Origin: Sipunculus nudus
Lineage: Eukaryota; Annelida; Sipuncula; Golfingiida; Sipunculidae
Direction: 5' to 3'
Length of the DNA stretch: 64,000 nt
Assembly: GCA_026874595.1 (NCBI GenBank)
Contig: CM049308.1
Span: 47,003,327 to 47,067,326, forward strand
This document shows positions 50,471-64,000 of the stretch, piece by piece. The translations under genes were made by a program, and so were the position numbers. Each line of letters opens with the position of its first letter. Position 1 is the stretch's first letter. The notes under the pieces were generated by a model. The model did no database searches, was not told the DNA's origin, and worked only from the letters and a program-made list of their open reading frames with translations.

Positions 50471-53400
50471 TTAGCTTTGCTTGATAGAAGTCATTTGGAT
50501 CTCTTTCATATTAAACTTGTGAAATCTAATTACTGCTGGACGTCTTCGTTTATTCAAGATAGTATCACTGCTGTTCAATCTGATCTGTTTTGGGAGTTCT
50601 GCTTGAATGTCCTCTTGTTCATTCTCGATATCTAATACAACTGGTACAGAGTCATGTTCGTCTTCATTCACGTTTCCAGTCCTTACTTTATAGTTAGCAG
50701 TTAGGTCTCAACGAGCACCGTTCAAGGACATTGCTCTGGAAAATGTTCCCTCTTGATCTACTAAATCGTCCATTTTTTCTGTGGCTTAAGAACAGCTGCT
50801 CGCACATCTTTGGCATCTGTATTCACAAACAACGCTTCTCTGCTGATTTTTTTCATGGGCATAGTTAATATTTGCTAAACGGTTTCTTGAGCACTAACCT
50901 CACGATGATTAAGGAATACTATGCCTACAGTACATCAAAGCATGCAATGATCTCTTTGTCTTTGTACTCTTTGCATACTTGTTTTAGAAGTTCACCAATG
51001 CCTTTCTCATTTTTTGTCATATAGGCAGCAATGTACATAACATATGCGTATGCGTCTATGATATACTGTATGTCGATGTTTGCCTGCCAGGATTTCAGTA
51101 TCACTGGGTTATATGGATTGATAAGACTCTCTGTATGTGACCTCTTTAACACTAATGTTTTGCCTCTTTGTGATACCAAAAACTGCTGAACATACTCTTG
51201 CAGCGAAACACCCTTTATATAGAATTTGTTCTGGTGTCGCCTCTTTTGGTGCATCATCATTAGACATCACATCTTGCACTTTTTGGAGTACACGGCATGC
51301 ACGAACTTTCCTCAATTTTTTCATTTCATCATCTGGTTCTTTCGCAATGACTGTTAACGGACTAGGTGGTCTAGGAAAGTTGAGTCTACACGGTCCTTTC
51401 TTCTTGCAGTTACTTTAGTGTGCGTGAGTTTGCAGTTCCTTTACACGCCTTTGCAGGTTTTAGTCTTCGCCACCAGGTATAGCACAGGTAATATATCTGT
51501 CAACAAATGTTGTAATTACAACATCTGTATCAGAGTAAATTTTCGGCGCATCTTTCACCCATAATAGTGTATGTGCATGAGGAGAACCACGAGCATTAAA
51601 TTCTATTCGAATAACGTTGTCAACTATTTCTCTTAATGGTTATGCTTTTGATTTGAGAACATCTCGAAACAAGAGTTCTAGTCAATACTGAATCTGTCGT
51701 GCCGCAGAAACTGGGTTCCTTCTCAGCCATTGTGATCTCTCAGCGAAAGATAATTGTTTCACTCATCATCAGTTAATACAGTCCCATACTGTCTCGCTGT
51801 TGTTTAAATCACATCAGGCCATTGCATGTCAGCAGCTGATACAATGAAAAACCTAGTTGGTATTCCCAGCTGTCGAACCATGCCTAGAACATCATAAAAC
51901 ACAGTCTGGAAATATGCAGGAATTCCTCTGACGTTTTCAGCATTGATCAGATTTGACCAAACTGTTCAACTGTTACACATCTTTTACCATGCCTGCAGTA
52001 AGACGTTTCCCCTGAAAGTGTTTTCCATTTGCTCGTCTAAAAATGTAGTGATTAATGTCTCTTGTAACTTGATTACATTCTGTTGCATATTGTGCACTGA
52101 AAAGGTATACTCAATAGATTTGAAAAACCTGTCATCGACATCAAGCAAACTTTGGTTGAAATATTTACGAGGATTTAAGTGAACAGGTCGGTCAGCTGTA
52201 AAAGCATTTGTGCGGTAAGGATACTTGTCAGGATTTGATAATTCTTCAAAGTAAGGATCACTCAAAAGTGGCATTGGTTTTGCACCATCACCTGGTGCAA
52301 CACTGATTATTTTGTTAAGCAATTCAGGGTCTTCATTCATCATACTTGTTTTATAGGGCAGCCCACGCACTTTAGATGCTTCTTCAAATGCATATTCATC
52401 CTGTGCTGTCAAGTCTTCGTCTTCAGAACATGACGTTTTCCATCAGCTTGGGCAATCGCAGTTTGTATGCACTGGGCATTTTCATCATCGTCTTAGCAAA
52501 CATCATCTTGACTTATTTGTATACCTGTTTCGGTGTATGATTCAAATATCACATAATGGGACTGCCCCATAAGTGCGACATCAAATTCCTTTGTGTCAGT
52601 ACTTTCAAGCCTTGGCCGCATTGTGTGAACCATAAGCGCACTAGTTGAGTGAACATTAACTTTCACCGAATACATGCCTGAGCACTAGATGTTCATCCCA
52701 ACTTTGCATCCTTAAGTCATCTATGTATCTTATCAACGGTATCTATCTCTGGGTATCTCTATCTTTTATTTGATTGACGACCAGATCTTCAGCAGTGGGC
52801 TGTTCTAGTGTCAGCATTTGCAAGGTTTGTACCGTCCATTCTTGCAGCAACAAAATTGATGTAATCATCCTTGTTTTTGCTCATATGGTCAGCCACTTGA
52901 TTACGTAAAAGAAGGACGTTTGTATCGTTACACCTAACCTTTCAAGATGATACCAGAATGCGTAAAACATACAATTTCCATCTCCTGGAACATCAATAAA
53001 TTTCATTCTACTCCGGCTCGCCATGACAATCAGTTTTTCATAGTCATTTGGACAACCCCCGACGCCTGTAACAGAAACAACTTCAGTATGCTTTTGTTAT
53101 TTCTCAGTAACGTTCCTTTTTCTGTTAAGTGAAGCCCGCTTAATGTCATATCGGTGGTGCGTGCATAAATTATGATAATAACCGGGATGTGACATTTTCC
53201 AAGCTTCAACATAGATGTACTTTCGAGTCCTAGAAGAAACGTTATGTCTCGTATGATATTAAATAAATCGTCAATAAACAGGCAACAGAACGATTATGAA
53301 TATTTTTATTGCACAATGGCATATCAAATTACGTTGATTACACCTGAAAATTTATTTCCTGTAAGTTTTATGCCGCATGCCGCAATAACTGACAAAAGTC

Positions 53401-54917
53401 CGACTTGCCAACAGAGAGAGACGTAGCGTCTGGGTCATGAGGTAAAATTTCTGGAATAATGTGGCACAGTTATAACATTATTTGTAACAAACTATTTTAT
53501 TAAATAATTCTTTGCCCGACTATTGCGCCTTATTTTCCGGATATCTTAATAATGACTCAAACTTCCATGATCGTCTTTATGATAGGATTGTTCAGGGAGC
53601 GGACATCGTTGGCCCTTAAAGGGAATTTCAATCCGTAAGCAACGTTTAGAGATTGTGCTTTATATCATCCCGGGGAAATGTCACTGAAGTTTAAACGGCG
53701 GCCTTTCAAAGGCCAGGAGTTAATTATGTATGATATGTGATCGTAAACATCGCCCTTGTTAATGTACGAAGAAAAGCAATGATCAGGATTAACGTGGTAT
53801 CTTAAGATGTTTATTATCTAAGTGTCGTGGAGTGACTCGCATGCATCACTGCATTTGCCTACCGCACACAAGTGGGAGATGCGATCGTTTGATACGCCTG
53901 ACAGATTACAGGCTCTTGGCCTCTTTGATCGCCGTGTCGGCGTTTGATGTGATATTAACTGCGAACTGGTATCACTGTCAAGGGTTCCCAGCATGACAAT
54001 AAACGGGATTATGAAAATATTCCATGATATTAAACGGTCATATTTACCGTTGTTTATATAGGAAATGGTTAAGGATTTCAGATTTATGTGACAATGAGCG
54101 GGATTTTCTATTAACTGATATGACACAAAGTGGGCTTGACTGTATTTGTTTTTTTTCTTGAATTTCTTCCCGTTTACCAGCTAAATCTTTATCAGTTGAG
54201 CAGTCACTTTTGTCTGTCGGAATTCAGGAAAGTTTAAGATCATCCTTTCTTGAATCTTCCGGCCAATTTTCATTAATTTCAATATTTGCATAATGCGGAT
54301 TTTCCTTTTTCGACAATCTGAGGGCATTCATCAACACATCAGGCCTAACAGAGTCATGTAGTGAGGAGAGTGTTTCAAACTGCGCTTTAATTTTATTCCA
54401 ATAACTTGCGATTCTGAAGGTAATCTTTACACACAGCATCAAGTTTAGCTGGGACATTAACTGCTGGTCCAAGAATTCCATGTTGTTTCCCTCTTGGTAA
54501 GCCAACCATTTTCATAAATGCGATTTTCTTACAACCAAGTCTCAGTTCAAGCGCATTTAGATCTCGAAGTTCCTTTGGCGGATCTAACAGAGACAAATTA
54601 TTTACTTTGGACAGTGCGGGCATTTTCCCTCTTTTTAGTGTCATGTGGCATGTTCTGCATACCCATTCTTTGTTGTTTTAAGAGGTTTGACGAAATGCAA
54701 ATATATTTTTTTAAAAGAGATTCTGATACTTTTCATACTTCCCCTCTTTCAGACCCATCACTGACGTTCTAAACATCAAGCGATGACAACAATAGCACAC
54801 GTAATTTGCAGAGTCACGCACTTTTATTAAGAATTCTGAAATAACAGTATCATTTTCAGGTACAATGTTATGGGATTCGTCTCGGTGTTTTCTTGTGAAA
54901 CATGCTGCTTTTGTCAA
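50471..54917 (-). mobile_element. Decayed autonomous Helitron (Rep/helicase protein fragments)
   Basis: Fragments in order on the minus strand: a Cys-containing N-terminal piece (54711-54917, YVCYCCHRLMFRT), a conserved block (54224-54644) with MTLKRGKMPALSKVNNL and MKMVGLPRGKQHG, ELSNPDKYPYRTNAFTADRP and KYFNQSLLDVDDRFF (51984-52412), the HUH nuclease motif RGSPHAH (PHAH at 51571-51582), and INPYNPVILKSWQANIDIQY with the two-Tyr motif YIAAYMTK (about 51010-51035). The helicase domain is not seen. Many stops and frameshifts. Family call rests on the HUH and Y2 motifs plus the block order typical of Helitron Rep proteins. Confidence 0.85.
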
Positions 54918-57900
54918 TCTTTCTCGTGTTTCTAGTTGAGTTTCTTGCGCCCTTAATTCTTTATTTTACATGATGAGTCTAAATCAAGTCTTCTCTTTGT
55001 TGATTACTTGTTTCAGGTTCACACAATTTTTTTCTGACGCTTCCTTTGCAACAAAAGTCTGTTCGCTTTACCTCGGGGGTTTCACCTTCACGTAAACTGT
55101 ACTGTCGCTTCCTTTATGAACACAGTCTTTTTCTCCTTTTCCGGATGTGTTTATAATTCATGTCGCATAAAGTGTTTTTCTTGATCTCTAGACCTTCTCT
55201 CTTGCTTTTCATGTGAAAGAGACGGAGGGGACATGCAAGGCAGCAAACAAAAAGATGGAAAGCTAAAGGGGGGGGGGGTGTACGTACCCCTGCACCCCAA
55301 TCTGGATTCGCCTATGCCAGTGATGCCGGGGTATATGGGCCCACTTTTCTTTAGGAACCATACTCATATGACGTTTTACATGTGTAGATGTACCTTCTTT
55401 CTACTGAGCAGATTTCTATATAGTTAGTTTTTTTCTCGGGGCATTATATGTTTGATTTTAGCTCTAAGAAGTACCTTACTATAACTTGAAACAATTAGAA
55501 TATTATATCTGACACGTTTCAGCTCATATTCAGGTACATTAGAAAATAAATATCCAGACAGCGGTTTCTACCAATCCCTCCCTCCTGTTCTGCAAGGTGC
55601 TTGGAATAGGCCTAGTTTAATAAATTAATATGCTATGAAAATTTCTGTATAAAGATCACCAATAAGGCTTTTTTGGATCTTTGAATCTCCAAAACAACCA
55701 CAAAAATTTATTCTAAATATTATTCTATGTAATACGGTAGGCACCTGGTAATTCTTATGAAATAGTTGGCAATATAAAAAAAGATATCACAAGCATCAAT
55801 TTCATAAGGTCTGTTTGAAACCATACAACAGTATGATACTATTTTTAATTACGTTCCTTCACCGATCGATGTCGTTTTTCCCTTTGAAAACCCATATGAC
55901 ATAATATATGACAGCATAGTGCCCAAAATATTTTTTATGCCTTTAAAGGTTAGTACATACCATTGACCTTGAGCTTACTTGCCCTCTTTAACTTCAGGCA
56001 ACTCCTGGTCAGTTGCAATTGACAGAACACATAAAAAATGTATAAATCGATCCAATATCATATAGTCTTATGCAACAGATACAGGATAACAGTATTTTCC
56101 CTATGTTAAGATTGCAGTGGCAGCCATCTTGGATTTCTTTGGGTCACAGGGATCATAAGAATTTATTACCTGCTTTCATTCATTAGCTTAAATGCAAATA
56201 AAGTGAACACAGCACCATCTTATTCGATTCCTAAGGAAACGTCGTTCTGTTACACGAGCAACTACGCTATATATCCGCAATATTCAATATTCCAATGAGT
56301 GATGGCGGCCTTTTGGATTTTCGGTGTTACAGTTGTCCGCAAATTTATCACCTAACGTTTTTCATTAATTCATATCTTATTTAAGCTAAATCAGGCATTT
56401 TCGCAATTTGGGCATCAAATTCCCATGAAAATACATCCCCGTCTGCACTATGGAACAGGACCAGTCAATGCACTTTCTGCACAAACATATATTCATGTTA
56501 AATAAAATCATCTCTGTTTGTTCAACGGTTGAATGGGACATCTAATGAATTCCATCACCGAAAGTGCCATTTATTTAGAAACGTATCTCTTGTCAGAAAT
56601 TATAACAGAGATAACACAGAATGAATAACTTGCTGCTTTGCCTCACAGTTAGTCCTGACACCAAGGCAAACTGCAGTACGTAGGCCTATATAGCATTTAT
56701 TCATGATGCAACCCAGTCAAACTGTTGTAAGTACGTTTACAGCTCTTGCCTTGAGTTTATACGGCAATTTTGCAGATATTGCAAAACAAACAAAAAATAT
56801 CCCATGGAAATATTTCAGCAGACCAAAATAAGCGTTTAACCCGATCAGACTGAAATTACAGCTCTTTATATTTCTTGCATGTAACGGACTTGGCCAAAAG
56901 TGCAGATACAGCGACCTAGTTTACATGTACTAGGCCTATATCATGTGACATACACAACAAACGAACAAATAAAAATATACTGCTTAAAATCATTACTTGT
57001 TGCTCTTTCCTTACATAAAAGAAAACATGATACATTCAAACAATTAGCGGGGTACCCATGCTTGCATAGGTTTACGGGTCATGTGTGAGATTCGGCTTGC
57101 GACATTCGATAGGGTTTTTTTTTATTCTGGACATGACGGCACCGATAGCAGCCATGTGGAGTAATTGGGAGGATTAACCAATCAGGGTTCGATAAGGCCA
57201 TAAGGGTGCTGGGATGCGACTGGCCTACACAGAAGACATCGTCTAGGCGTGACTGTTTCGTGGAGAGTTTGATGGCTATGGAGCATTTATCGGCTGATTT
57301 TAGAGCGGAATAACGAATATCATGATAACGAAAATATTATAGTTGGATACCAGTAATGTTTTCCCAATTAAAAGACTTCAGACATCATTAAGAACTTCAT
57401 GAAAGCCAAAGTAAAGCTGGTCTTATATTTTTTAATGTAAATGAGCTAAAAATATGCAAATGATTTCGGCACATGGTGAGGATAAGTATTTGTATCTTTA
57501 GAATTTGTAAAGGTATAGTCATAAATAACACATCAAATGAAAGCTATAAATGCCATCTATCTCATCATACTAAATTTGTTTTAAAATATAGGCAAAATAT
57601 ATAAATGGTCAAAATAAACAATATATAAAACAGTTGGCGGGAGTATATTTCAAAACAGGATGCTGTTTTACAGAAAATTACCACTAAGACTTTCACACTG
57701 CTACCAGGCATTATATTTATCCACAAAAACAAACCTTTCGAAAATACATGAATAGCAATTGTCACTGTTTGGTATACCGGTGATCCTTCTGACTGATGTA
57801 TAATATATCATGGAAAGATAATACCTAATGTTTGTCCCATTTCACAGGTTCGCCTGTAGGTCTAGGCCTTGTTGAAATGCTCATATTACTTGTGAAATGG

Positions 57901-58014
57901 CTATAAATTTTCATTGCTTATTTCTGCATTCATAAAAAATAAAAGATGATTGCATATGTATGTATAGGCCTACACTATATACATTTACTATTTATATTTC
58001 TTATATAACTGGCC
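54918..58014. other. No recognised gene
   Basis: AT-rich. Contains a G10 run near 55270. No ORF has recognisable content and no tRNA or rRNA pattern was seen. Confidence 0.3.
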
Positions 58015-58086
58015 GATAGTATTTCATCGTTCAGTTAAAAATAATAAATATATTAATTATTTTTAACTGAACGATAACATACTATC
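58015..58086. repeat. 72-bp hairpin, 31-bp arms with two mismatches and 10-base loop
   Basis: ATCGTTCAGTTAAAAATAAT (58026-58045) is perfectly complementary to 58056-58075, and GATAGTAT/ATACTATC extend the arms. Isolated in non-coding DNA. Confidence 0.85.
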
Positions 58087-60069
58087 TTGTTAAAGATTGA
58101 CTAGACGAAGAAGGCTCGAGATCGATATCAAATTAAATATTTAACCATTCATGCATGTTCACAAGCGAAATATAAAACCGTAATTAATTGAAACATTCCA
58201 CACAACTTTATGGCGATAGTCGTTCGTGAGAAATTATGTGAAAAGACAATGTGATCGTGATATTTATTAAATGCAATAGAATCATGATCAAAGAATAATA
58301 AAAAAGAAAACAAAGAGAATGCATGTCCAGTGCGTAGGCCTATAGTAGCATATAGCTATCTAATAAATTTATATGATATATGTGGTTTCACTTTCAGCCC
58401 TGATCTGATCCGCCCCCATAACCCTCTGACCAGATTTGTAATAAGCAGAACTTGGAACGACGAGAGCTCGTCTTGCTGTGAAATTGTTGTTGGTTCAAAT
58501 GACAAGTGGTGTAATTTAAATTCTCTGTCAAAAATCAATTCTCTCCCTGCCGCCATATCACATTTGGCGTGTTGTTGTCATGTGACTACCCGTTGCCATG
58601 ACACCCAGGTGCAAACCCGAAAACAAATGTGTCACCACCGATTCATGCGCACATTGAAAGTAGGTCAGTATTGTTATCGAAACTTCAGAAGTAGCGAACT
58701 ATAACTCATGATTAAAATAATGATAGTTCCCAAATTTTTAAATATGTGGAATAATTCATAGTTGATGAAAAAGCACACGACCTTATTTTAACACAACCGT
58801 GCGTATGAATACTAAAGTATGGCAGCCATGTTGTATTGAGTGGGATGTAATAACAGTAGATTGCACGTACGTCTTGGATTTGTGTTGTTTTTCAGAACAA
58901 GAATTATAATTTGACGCTGGATGTTAATGGGTACTAAATCATCATAGTACATAGCGCCCAGGGCCTTTGAATAACCACAGGTAACCCTAACTGTTTGCGT
59001 AACTGCCCACACACGGTGTCGAGGAATGTCGAATGTTGATCTGACCATAACATTATTAAGAAACTGCTTCAAGTTCAAGCTCTGCTGAATTTGGCCGGTG
59101 AATTTAAGCACATGACTTGCTTTACATGGTTGGAGTATATAATGGACAAACACTGCGTAAAAATATGGATTGAAAACGTATCATCTGTACCATAGGTATA
59201 AACTTTGTAGTTGTTTCAAATAACATCAGCCGACAGTACTGTCTACTGGCAAGGAAGACACAGGTACTGGTTACCCGGTTTTGACATCTTTTGCATCAAG
59301 ACTGTCACACATCCATATTCCGTACTATCACCATCACTGGCTTCAGTGAACGTGCTCTCGACTTTGGTTGAAGAGGAAGTCTGTTTGCAAGTATTCTGGT
59401 AAATTTTCCATGCATCATAAGATCAGACAACCTTGTAGTATATAAAATGTAGTTCTAACATATATTGAGGGTGTTAAGGGTTTAATTTCGCTGATCATCG
59501 TGGTCCTTAGTATTCCTGGACTCAACAATATTAATAAACGCCGGACCCTGAAACAAAAGCTTATATATATAAATTGTATGGATTGTTGTTTCATAATACA
59601 TGTTTGTTAGATTCTTTACTGTTTACTCTTTCACTTTAGAATATAATACTATACTTGTCTCCTCAAATGATCTGAAACATCCAAATTCAATGTTTAATTG
59701 AAGTGGACTCTGACAAATGAATGAAGATGGCAATAATTACTTCTGAAAACATTTTTTCTTGTTCTTTTTATCAGGACCTGTACTCTACAGGAATAATTAC
59801 ATTTTCTCTTTTTTTAATATTTAAAAAAAATTATAATTTATTTTTAATTGACCAAAAGACTTGAGAATTCAATACTCGTATAATCAATTCATTTACCTCA
59901 AGAATTCTTCTTTTTAAAGTATTATTATTGAATTATAATGATACACAGATTTTTTTCTTCACACTTAGGAACTTCTTAAAAGTAAGTTTAACTTGTAAAA
60001 GAATTTTCTTTATAAAGAAAACCATTCATATTCCCATATTTGAAAAATTCCAAATTTATTGAAACATTG
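58087..60069. other. No recognised gene
   Basis: AT-rich. ORFs at 58330-58704 and 58812-59153 have no recognisable domains. Confidence 0.3.
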
Positions 60070-60195
60070 TTAAGCCCCAAACAGACTAACACGCGAGTCA
60101 GCTGCCACTCGCAGGGCTTGTGACATATTCAAAACACGCAGTTACAACTCACGTCAGATTGGATGGTATTAACCAAGCACCTATTCAATTTTTTA
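60070..60195 (+). repeat. Dispersed CACTAACG-type repeat, plus orientation
   Basis: AAACAGACTAACACGCGAGTC, then GTCAGATTGGATGGTATTAA and CCAAGCACCTATTC match the reverse complement of 36155-36318. Confidence 0.65.
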
Positions 60196-62177
60196 GCTCA
60201 TCATCTTGGTCAGAATCATCATTGTGGTGTTGCCGCAGTAACTTACCAGACATATGATGGATTTTGATTATATACTACCAAAATATTTATAAACCAATAT
60301 AATATCTTGCCTGAGTTTTATTCCCGGCAAAATTCATGCATGTTTAATGAGGTTAGAGGTCACCAGTCTTAAGTGGAACCATGATGACTCACCAAAAATC
60401 TGATGGATATTCATGAATCTCATTATAATTATTAACCAATACAGTTTCTACTTGAATTTAATTTTCGGCAAATGTCACGCATATTTAATGAGGTCAGAGG
60501 TCATAAGATGAGCATTTAATTCACATTTTCAGTGCTCTTGTTTCCCTATTTATTCACAAATAAAACTGGTCTTAAATATGTTTGTTAATCACTAAGCTGT
60601 AAGTTACTTTTTAAGTTTTACTAACTAAACTACCAAGGTTTCTCAGGTTTTTAGCCAGCTAAACATGAGCTGGGTAAAAAAGATTTTACCAAGGTATTGC
60701 CTTGGTTTTGCCCTTAATTCATATTGATTCAGTCGATCAGTGAGGTGAGCTCCACCTGTGCTTTGTTTACATTGCCACCTGCCACCTGACGTGCCACCTG
60801 CTGCTAAAACTTGAAAGTAACATAACCAATTGTTTATCTGTAAATATCAAGCAACCCCTGGCTTATAACCTGTTCTTGTGTACAAAGTGGTATCTATTTG
60901 CTGAATGACCTTTGAAACAAATACCCTAACATCTGTAAGCAAAGACTAAAACCTCAAATCATGTTACTGGTCATGTGACTTTTGGAAATTAAATGCCACA
61001 GTTTGCTGAGAAGAGATGAATTTTGCGCGTGTTAAAAAATGATACACTTGATGAATTCGCTTTTGACACAGATGGGACCATTACAAAACTATAGAGCACA
61101 TAAAAGTACTTTAAAGTTGAGAATTCAGAATTTCAGATATTACGGTTATCGAGCAACATTCTCTGTCACATTTTTGCAAGCAGGGAACCAAAGACCTTAC
61201 TAAGATGGATGATATTGAGCTGACAGCCCCTGAGGTGCTTTTTTGCTGTGTTCAGAAACTTGTGAGTTAGTAATATCACAAGTGTAAGTGTACCTGGACA
61301 GCGCAGCTGCAGATGCGGCGGATTAGGCCCGCTTGACAATTTCTGGTGGGCCGATCATCAAGTTTTATCGAAAGTCAGTCTGTTTGCTGCCACTTTCAAG
61401 CGCTCGATTACCAAAGGCAACTAATGATTACATCATAAAATGATTATTGTTTTCCTTCCAGAATGCCTTTATGTTATAGGTAAAAATAATTCTTCCATTT
61501 ATTACCACATTCCGCGCTTCATATAATGAGTCTGTGTTCCTAAATAACTCCCATATGTAACTGAGTAAGACACGGTAGATGCGAAAACGGAGGACTTATT
61601 AAACGTATGGGAACTCGCAGGGAGCTGCAGAATTAGCAGCGATTTTTCTAACGAGATGTACATTGCAAAATATGGGCAGGAAGGCGTCAAAATACTCCAT
61701 AAATTCTCCAGGTCTATGCCAATTTTGCGAGATTCTCTTAGAAATAATCTATTCAACCGATGCCAGGTGCTGCTGTTTAGGCTGTCCTTTAAAAAATCCT
61801 TTGTTGGGGCTAACCTGGCCGGTCGAGTATTTGAATTTCAGCTGGATTTTTTTTTTTACTAGTCTGCAATATATTTTTTTTGGTATGATCTGCCCTAAGA
61901 GCATCGAGGCCCATAAAATCTGCCTTCATGTGCTAGAAAAACAGCCCTTCTATAGACCTAACATTCTTAGATGCTCTTAATTTCCATAATGAAAAATATT
62001 ACCTGACGTTGTCGATCGTTAAATTTGATACTTAAATTAGTCTGATTGTGTCATAAACGTGAAAGAATTGTTACACTCATGCGCAAGAGGAGAATACCTG
62101 CCGGGGAAATGCAGGTACAGTTTCACAGATAATTGCATGTTTCTTTGATAATTGCAAATATTTGTCTGAACCGATTA
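60196..62177. other. No recognised gene
   Basis: Three GCCACCTG strings cluster at about 60772-60800. ORFs at 61502-61980 overlap on both strands without recognisable content. Confidence 0.3.
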
Positions 62178-62221
62178 ATAATCGATCATCAGTCGGTTTG
62201 CTCAAACTGATGATCGATTAT
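62178..62221. repeat. Hairpin with perfect 16-bp arms and 12-base loop
   Basis: ATAATCGATCATCAGT (62178-62193) pairs with 62206-62221. Confidence 0.8.
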
Positions 62222-64000
62222 GAAAAAGGATCCGACTCCCACCACTATTGACAATGCACAGAAATAACACTATAAAAATAGGAATTTCCATTTTGAATTT
62301 GAAAATACTTTGGGAAATAAATCTTGAAAGCTTACTACTTAGCTTTACATAAAGAAAATCAAGAAATTTGTCACTGCAAACTTTTCTGTCACATCTGATA
62401 TGGGTGCTGTCAGTGACCTTAAGCGCAAGTGACATCCATGAATTCTTCAGTTACCTTTGTTTATCTCACTTTTCAATCAAAATTAAGTGATTATTTGGCA
62501 AAATCTGTGTTAAATGTGACCCATAAGTCAAGAAAAGGCATAACCACTGCTTTATTATGACAGAATAATGTGTTTTTAAAAATTGTTAACGGTCACATGG
62601 ATGAACTAAACCGGCACTGGTGCTGTGCTTGTATCCGCAATTTGCATAAATTATATGATTTTACCAATGAAATTAAAATGGTGAATACACCTTTCATGAA
62701 AGAGTTTACAAACTTCCATGCTAATTTTTCAGTCATTGCATTAACGTATGACCCTGCACTGCCACACATACTTTAAATGAATTTGCTTGAATCTTCTGGG
62801 AAGTCTGGGCTGCTTTTCACTATATGGGCAATCTCATTCCAAGGTCAGGACATTTTTGACCTGCACACCCATAAGCATACTCGTTACAAAATAAAGGGTT
62901 GCAAAATCAATTATGATGAAACAGTATGTTTACAGATATATTTGAATATTTTGTCTGCACATCTTTTCACGCACAGCAAACGGTAATACATTCCTCAGCG
63001 ATACAAAACTTCTGTCCCCCAAATAAAACCTTGTCCTAGTACGTGCAGGCTCAACAAAACTTTCAGGTTGGAACTTGTTCTCCATCTGATACCAATTAAT
63101 AAGTTATGACGCAAATTTTAATGCAGTTATAGCCTTCAGTCCCACTCTGTTCATCTGCACTTTCCCCAGGCTGAATCATAATTTGCAACAAAAATTACAC
63201 CCGGGCGCTCAACCTAAACAAAAATATTTTTATGATGGCCTTATAGTGGTGTGGCCTGCACAGCCAAACATGAACTGAAAATTGCTTCTTTAGACAGGGG
63301 TGATGTGGTCAGAACCACTTGCCTGCTTCCAATATTTTCAAAATGTATTTATAACTTTTGCTGACCAATCAGAAAGAAACTATGCAGTTGGCATCTGCTT
63401 GATGAATTAATCTTGTGAAAAAACATTGGTAATAAGCTTGGCATAACCCTTGGTAAAACACGATAAAAAAAAACTGGTAAAAATAATATTAACCTAGATG
63501 TTACCCACTTTGCTGAGTAAAATAGGTTTTACTTGGATCATTGTGAACCACATAACTAATGACAGTAAGAAATATGTATCCAAAACTTAATGTTGTCTTA
63601 GAACATCTACAGCTAAACATCAACAGCTTTTTCAGCACCCAACAAGTTTTTCAGTTTGTTGTGCATCAAAATTAAGGTAATGAGGCAGTTGATGTACAGG
63701 GCCACAGGCTTGGTGCAGCGATATCATCAGCTCTAGAAAGTCAACATCACCAGTTAATGCTGTGATATTTGTGTTAGTATTGACAGGTTTTTGCCTGAAG
63801 TGGTATTACTAGTAAAGCTAACATTAGGTATAATATAACAGAAAAACAGTAGAGCGCCATTTTTCTGAATGCCAAATTTCTAAATTAACCAAAATTTAAA
63901 ATCGGGAACCAAAAAATTATTCCTGGCTTGTGCTCGAGCAGGTTAAGGTGCCAGGCCAAAGCATGTGGACCTAGCCATACAAATGAGCGGTTTATTCCCA
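62222..64000. other. No recognised gene
   Basis: AT-rich; short ORFs only, no repeat match seen within the window. Confidence 0.3.

Noticed and set aside
53240..54126. Minus- and plus-strand ORFs of 60-102 codons inside the Helitron region
   Set aside because: No resemblance to Helitron Rep blocks; AT-rich random frames or an old insertion.
21578..64000. tRNA or rRNA genes
   Set aside because: No stretch showed the A-box/B-box spacing with a foldable cloverleaf, and no rRNA core sequence was recognised.

Overview
The window is eukaryotic DNA in two unlike parts. Positions 1 to about 20.3 kb hold most of one large viral-type element, a Maverick/Polinton (adintovirus-like) element; its left end lies outside the window. 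The rest, to 64 kb, is AT-rich host DNA packed with decayed transposons. The abundance of BEL/Pao, Ty3/gypsy, Helitron and tandem-repeat elements carrying (CCGT)n runs suggests a marine invertebrate, most likely a mollusc. That assignment is inference; no host gene confirms it.

The Polinton has two divergent arms around 17.0 kb. Leftward (minus strand) lie, in order of transcription: a conserved ORF feeding into a protein-primed family B DNA polymerase (16.9-13.05 kb, with a 686-bp tandem duplication of its 3' end), a packaging ATPase, a 553-aa membrane-anchored protein, a gene cut by a nonsense codon, a long basic core-like protein also cut by a nonsense codon, a probable penton/minor capsid protein, a 255-aa linker-rich protein, an integrase with chromodomain, a single-pass membrane protein, several small basic proteins, and the N-terminal third of the double jelly-roll major capsid protein, cut by the window edge. 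Rightward (plus strand) lie a 523-aa acidic protein behind its own TATA box, then two long ORFs sharing the same bases in different frames. Many minus-strand genes have a TATA box about 37-43 bp before the ATG, which fixes several start codons. Frameshifts in the ATPase and integrase, two nonsense codons and the polymerase duplication say this copy is decaying (or that the assembly has indel errors).

Between 20.3 and 21.5 kb is an A-rich stretch, then three 75-bp repeats each with a CTCF-like core, a CRE and CCAAT boxes. From 21.8 kb the flank holds: a gypsy remnant split by a Helentron-like element of about 2.1 kb made of 343-bp tandem units; further tandem-repeat families at 27-30.6 and 34.3-34.8 kb; an LTR-like segment with a heat-shock element (31.7-32.4 kb); a LINE tail (33.5 kb); a second gypsy remnant joined to a BEL/Pao remnant (38.9-45.6 kb) that is itself interrupted by an LTR-like insertion carrying strong heat-shock elements; more Helentron-like copies with a nested MITE (45.7-49.0 kb); and a decayed autonomous Helitron (50.5-54.9 kb). 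From 55 to 64 kb I see no gene, only two long hairpins and one dispersed repeat copy.
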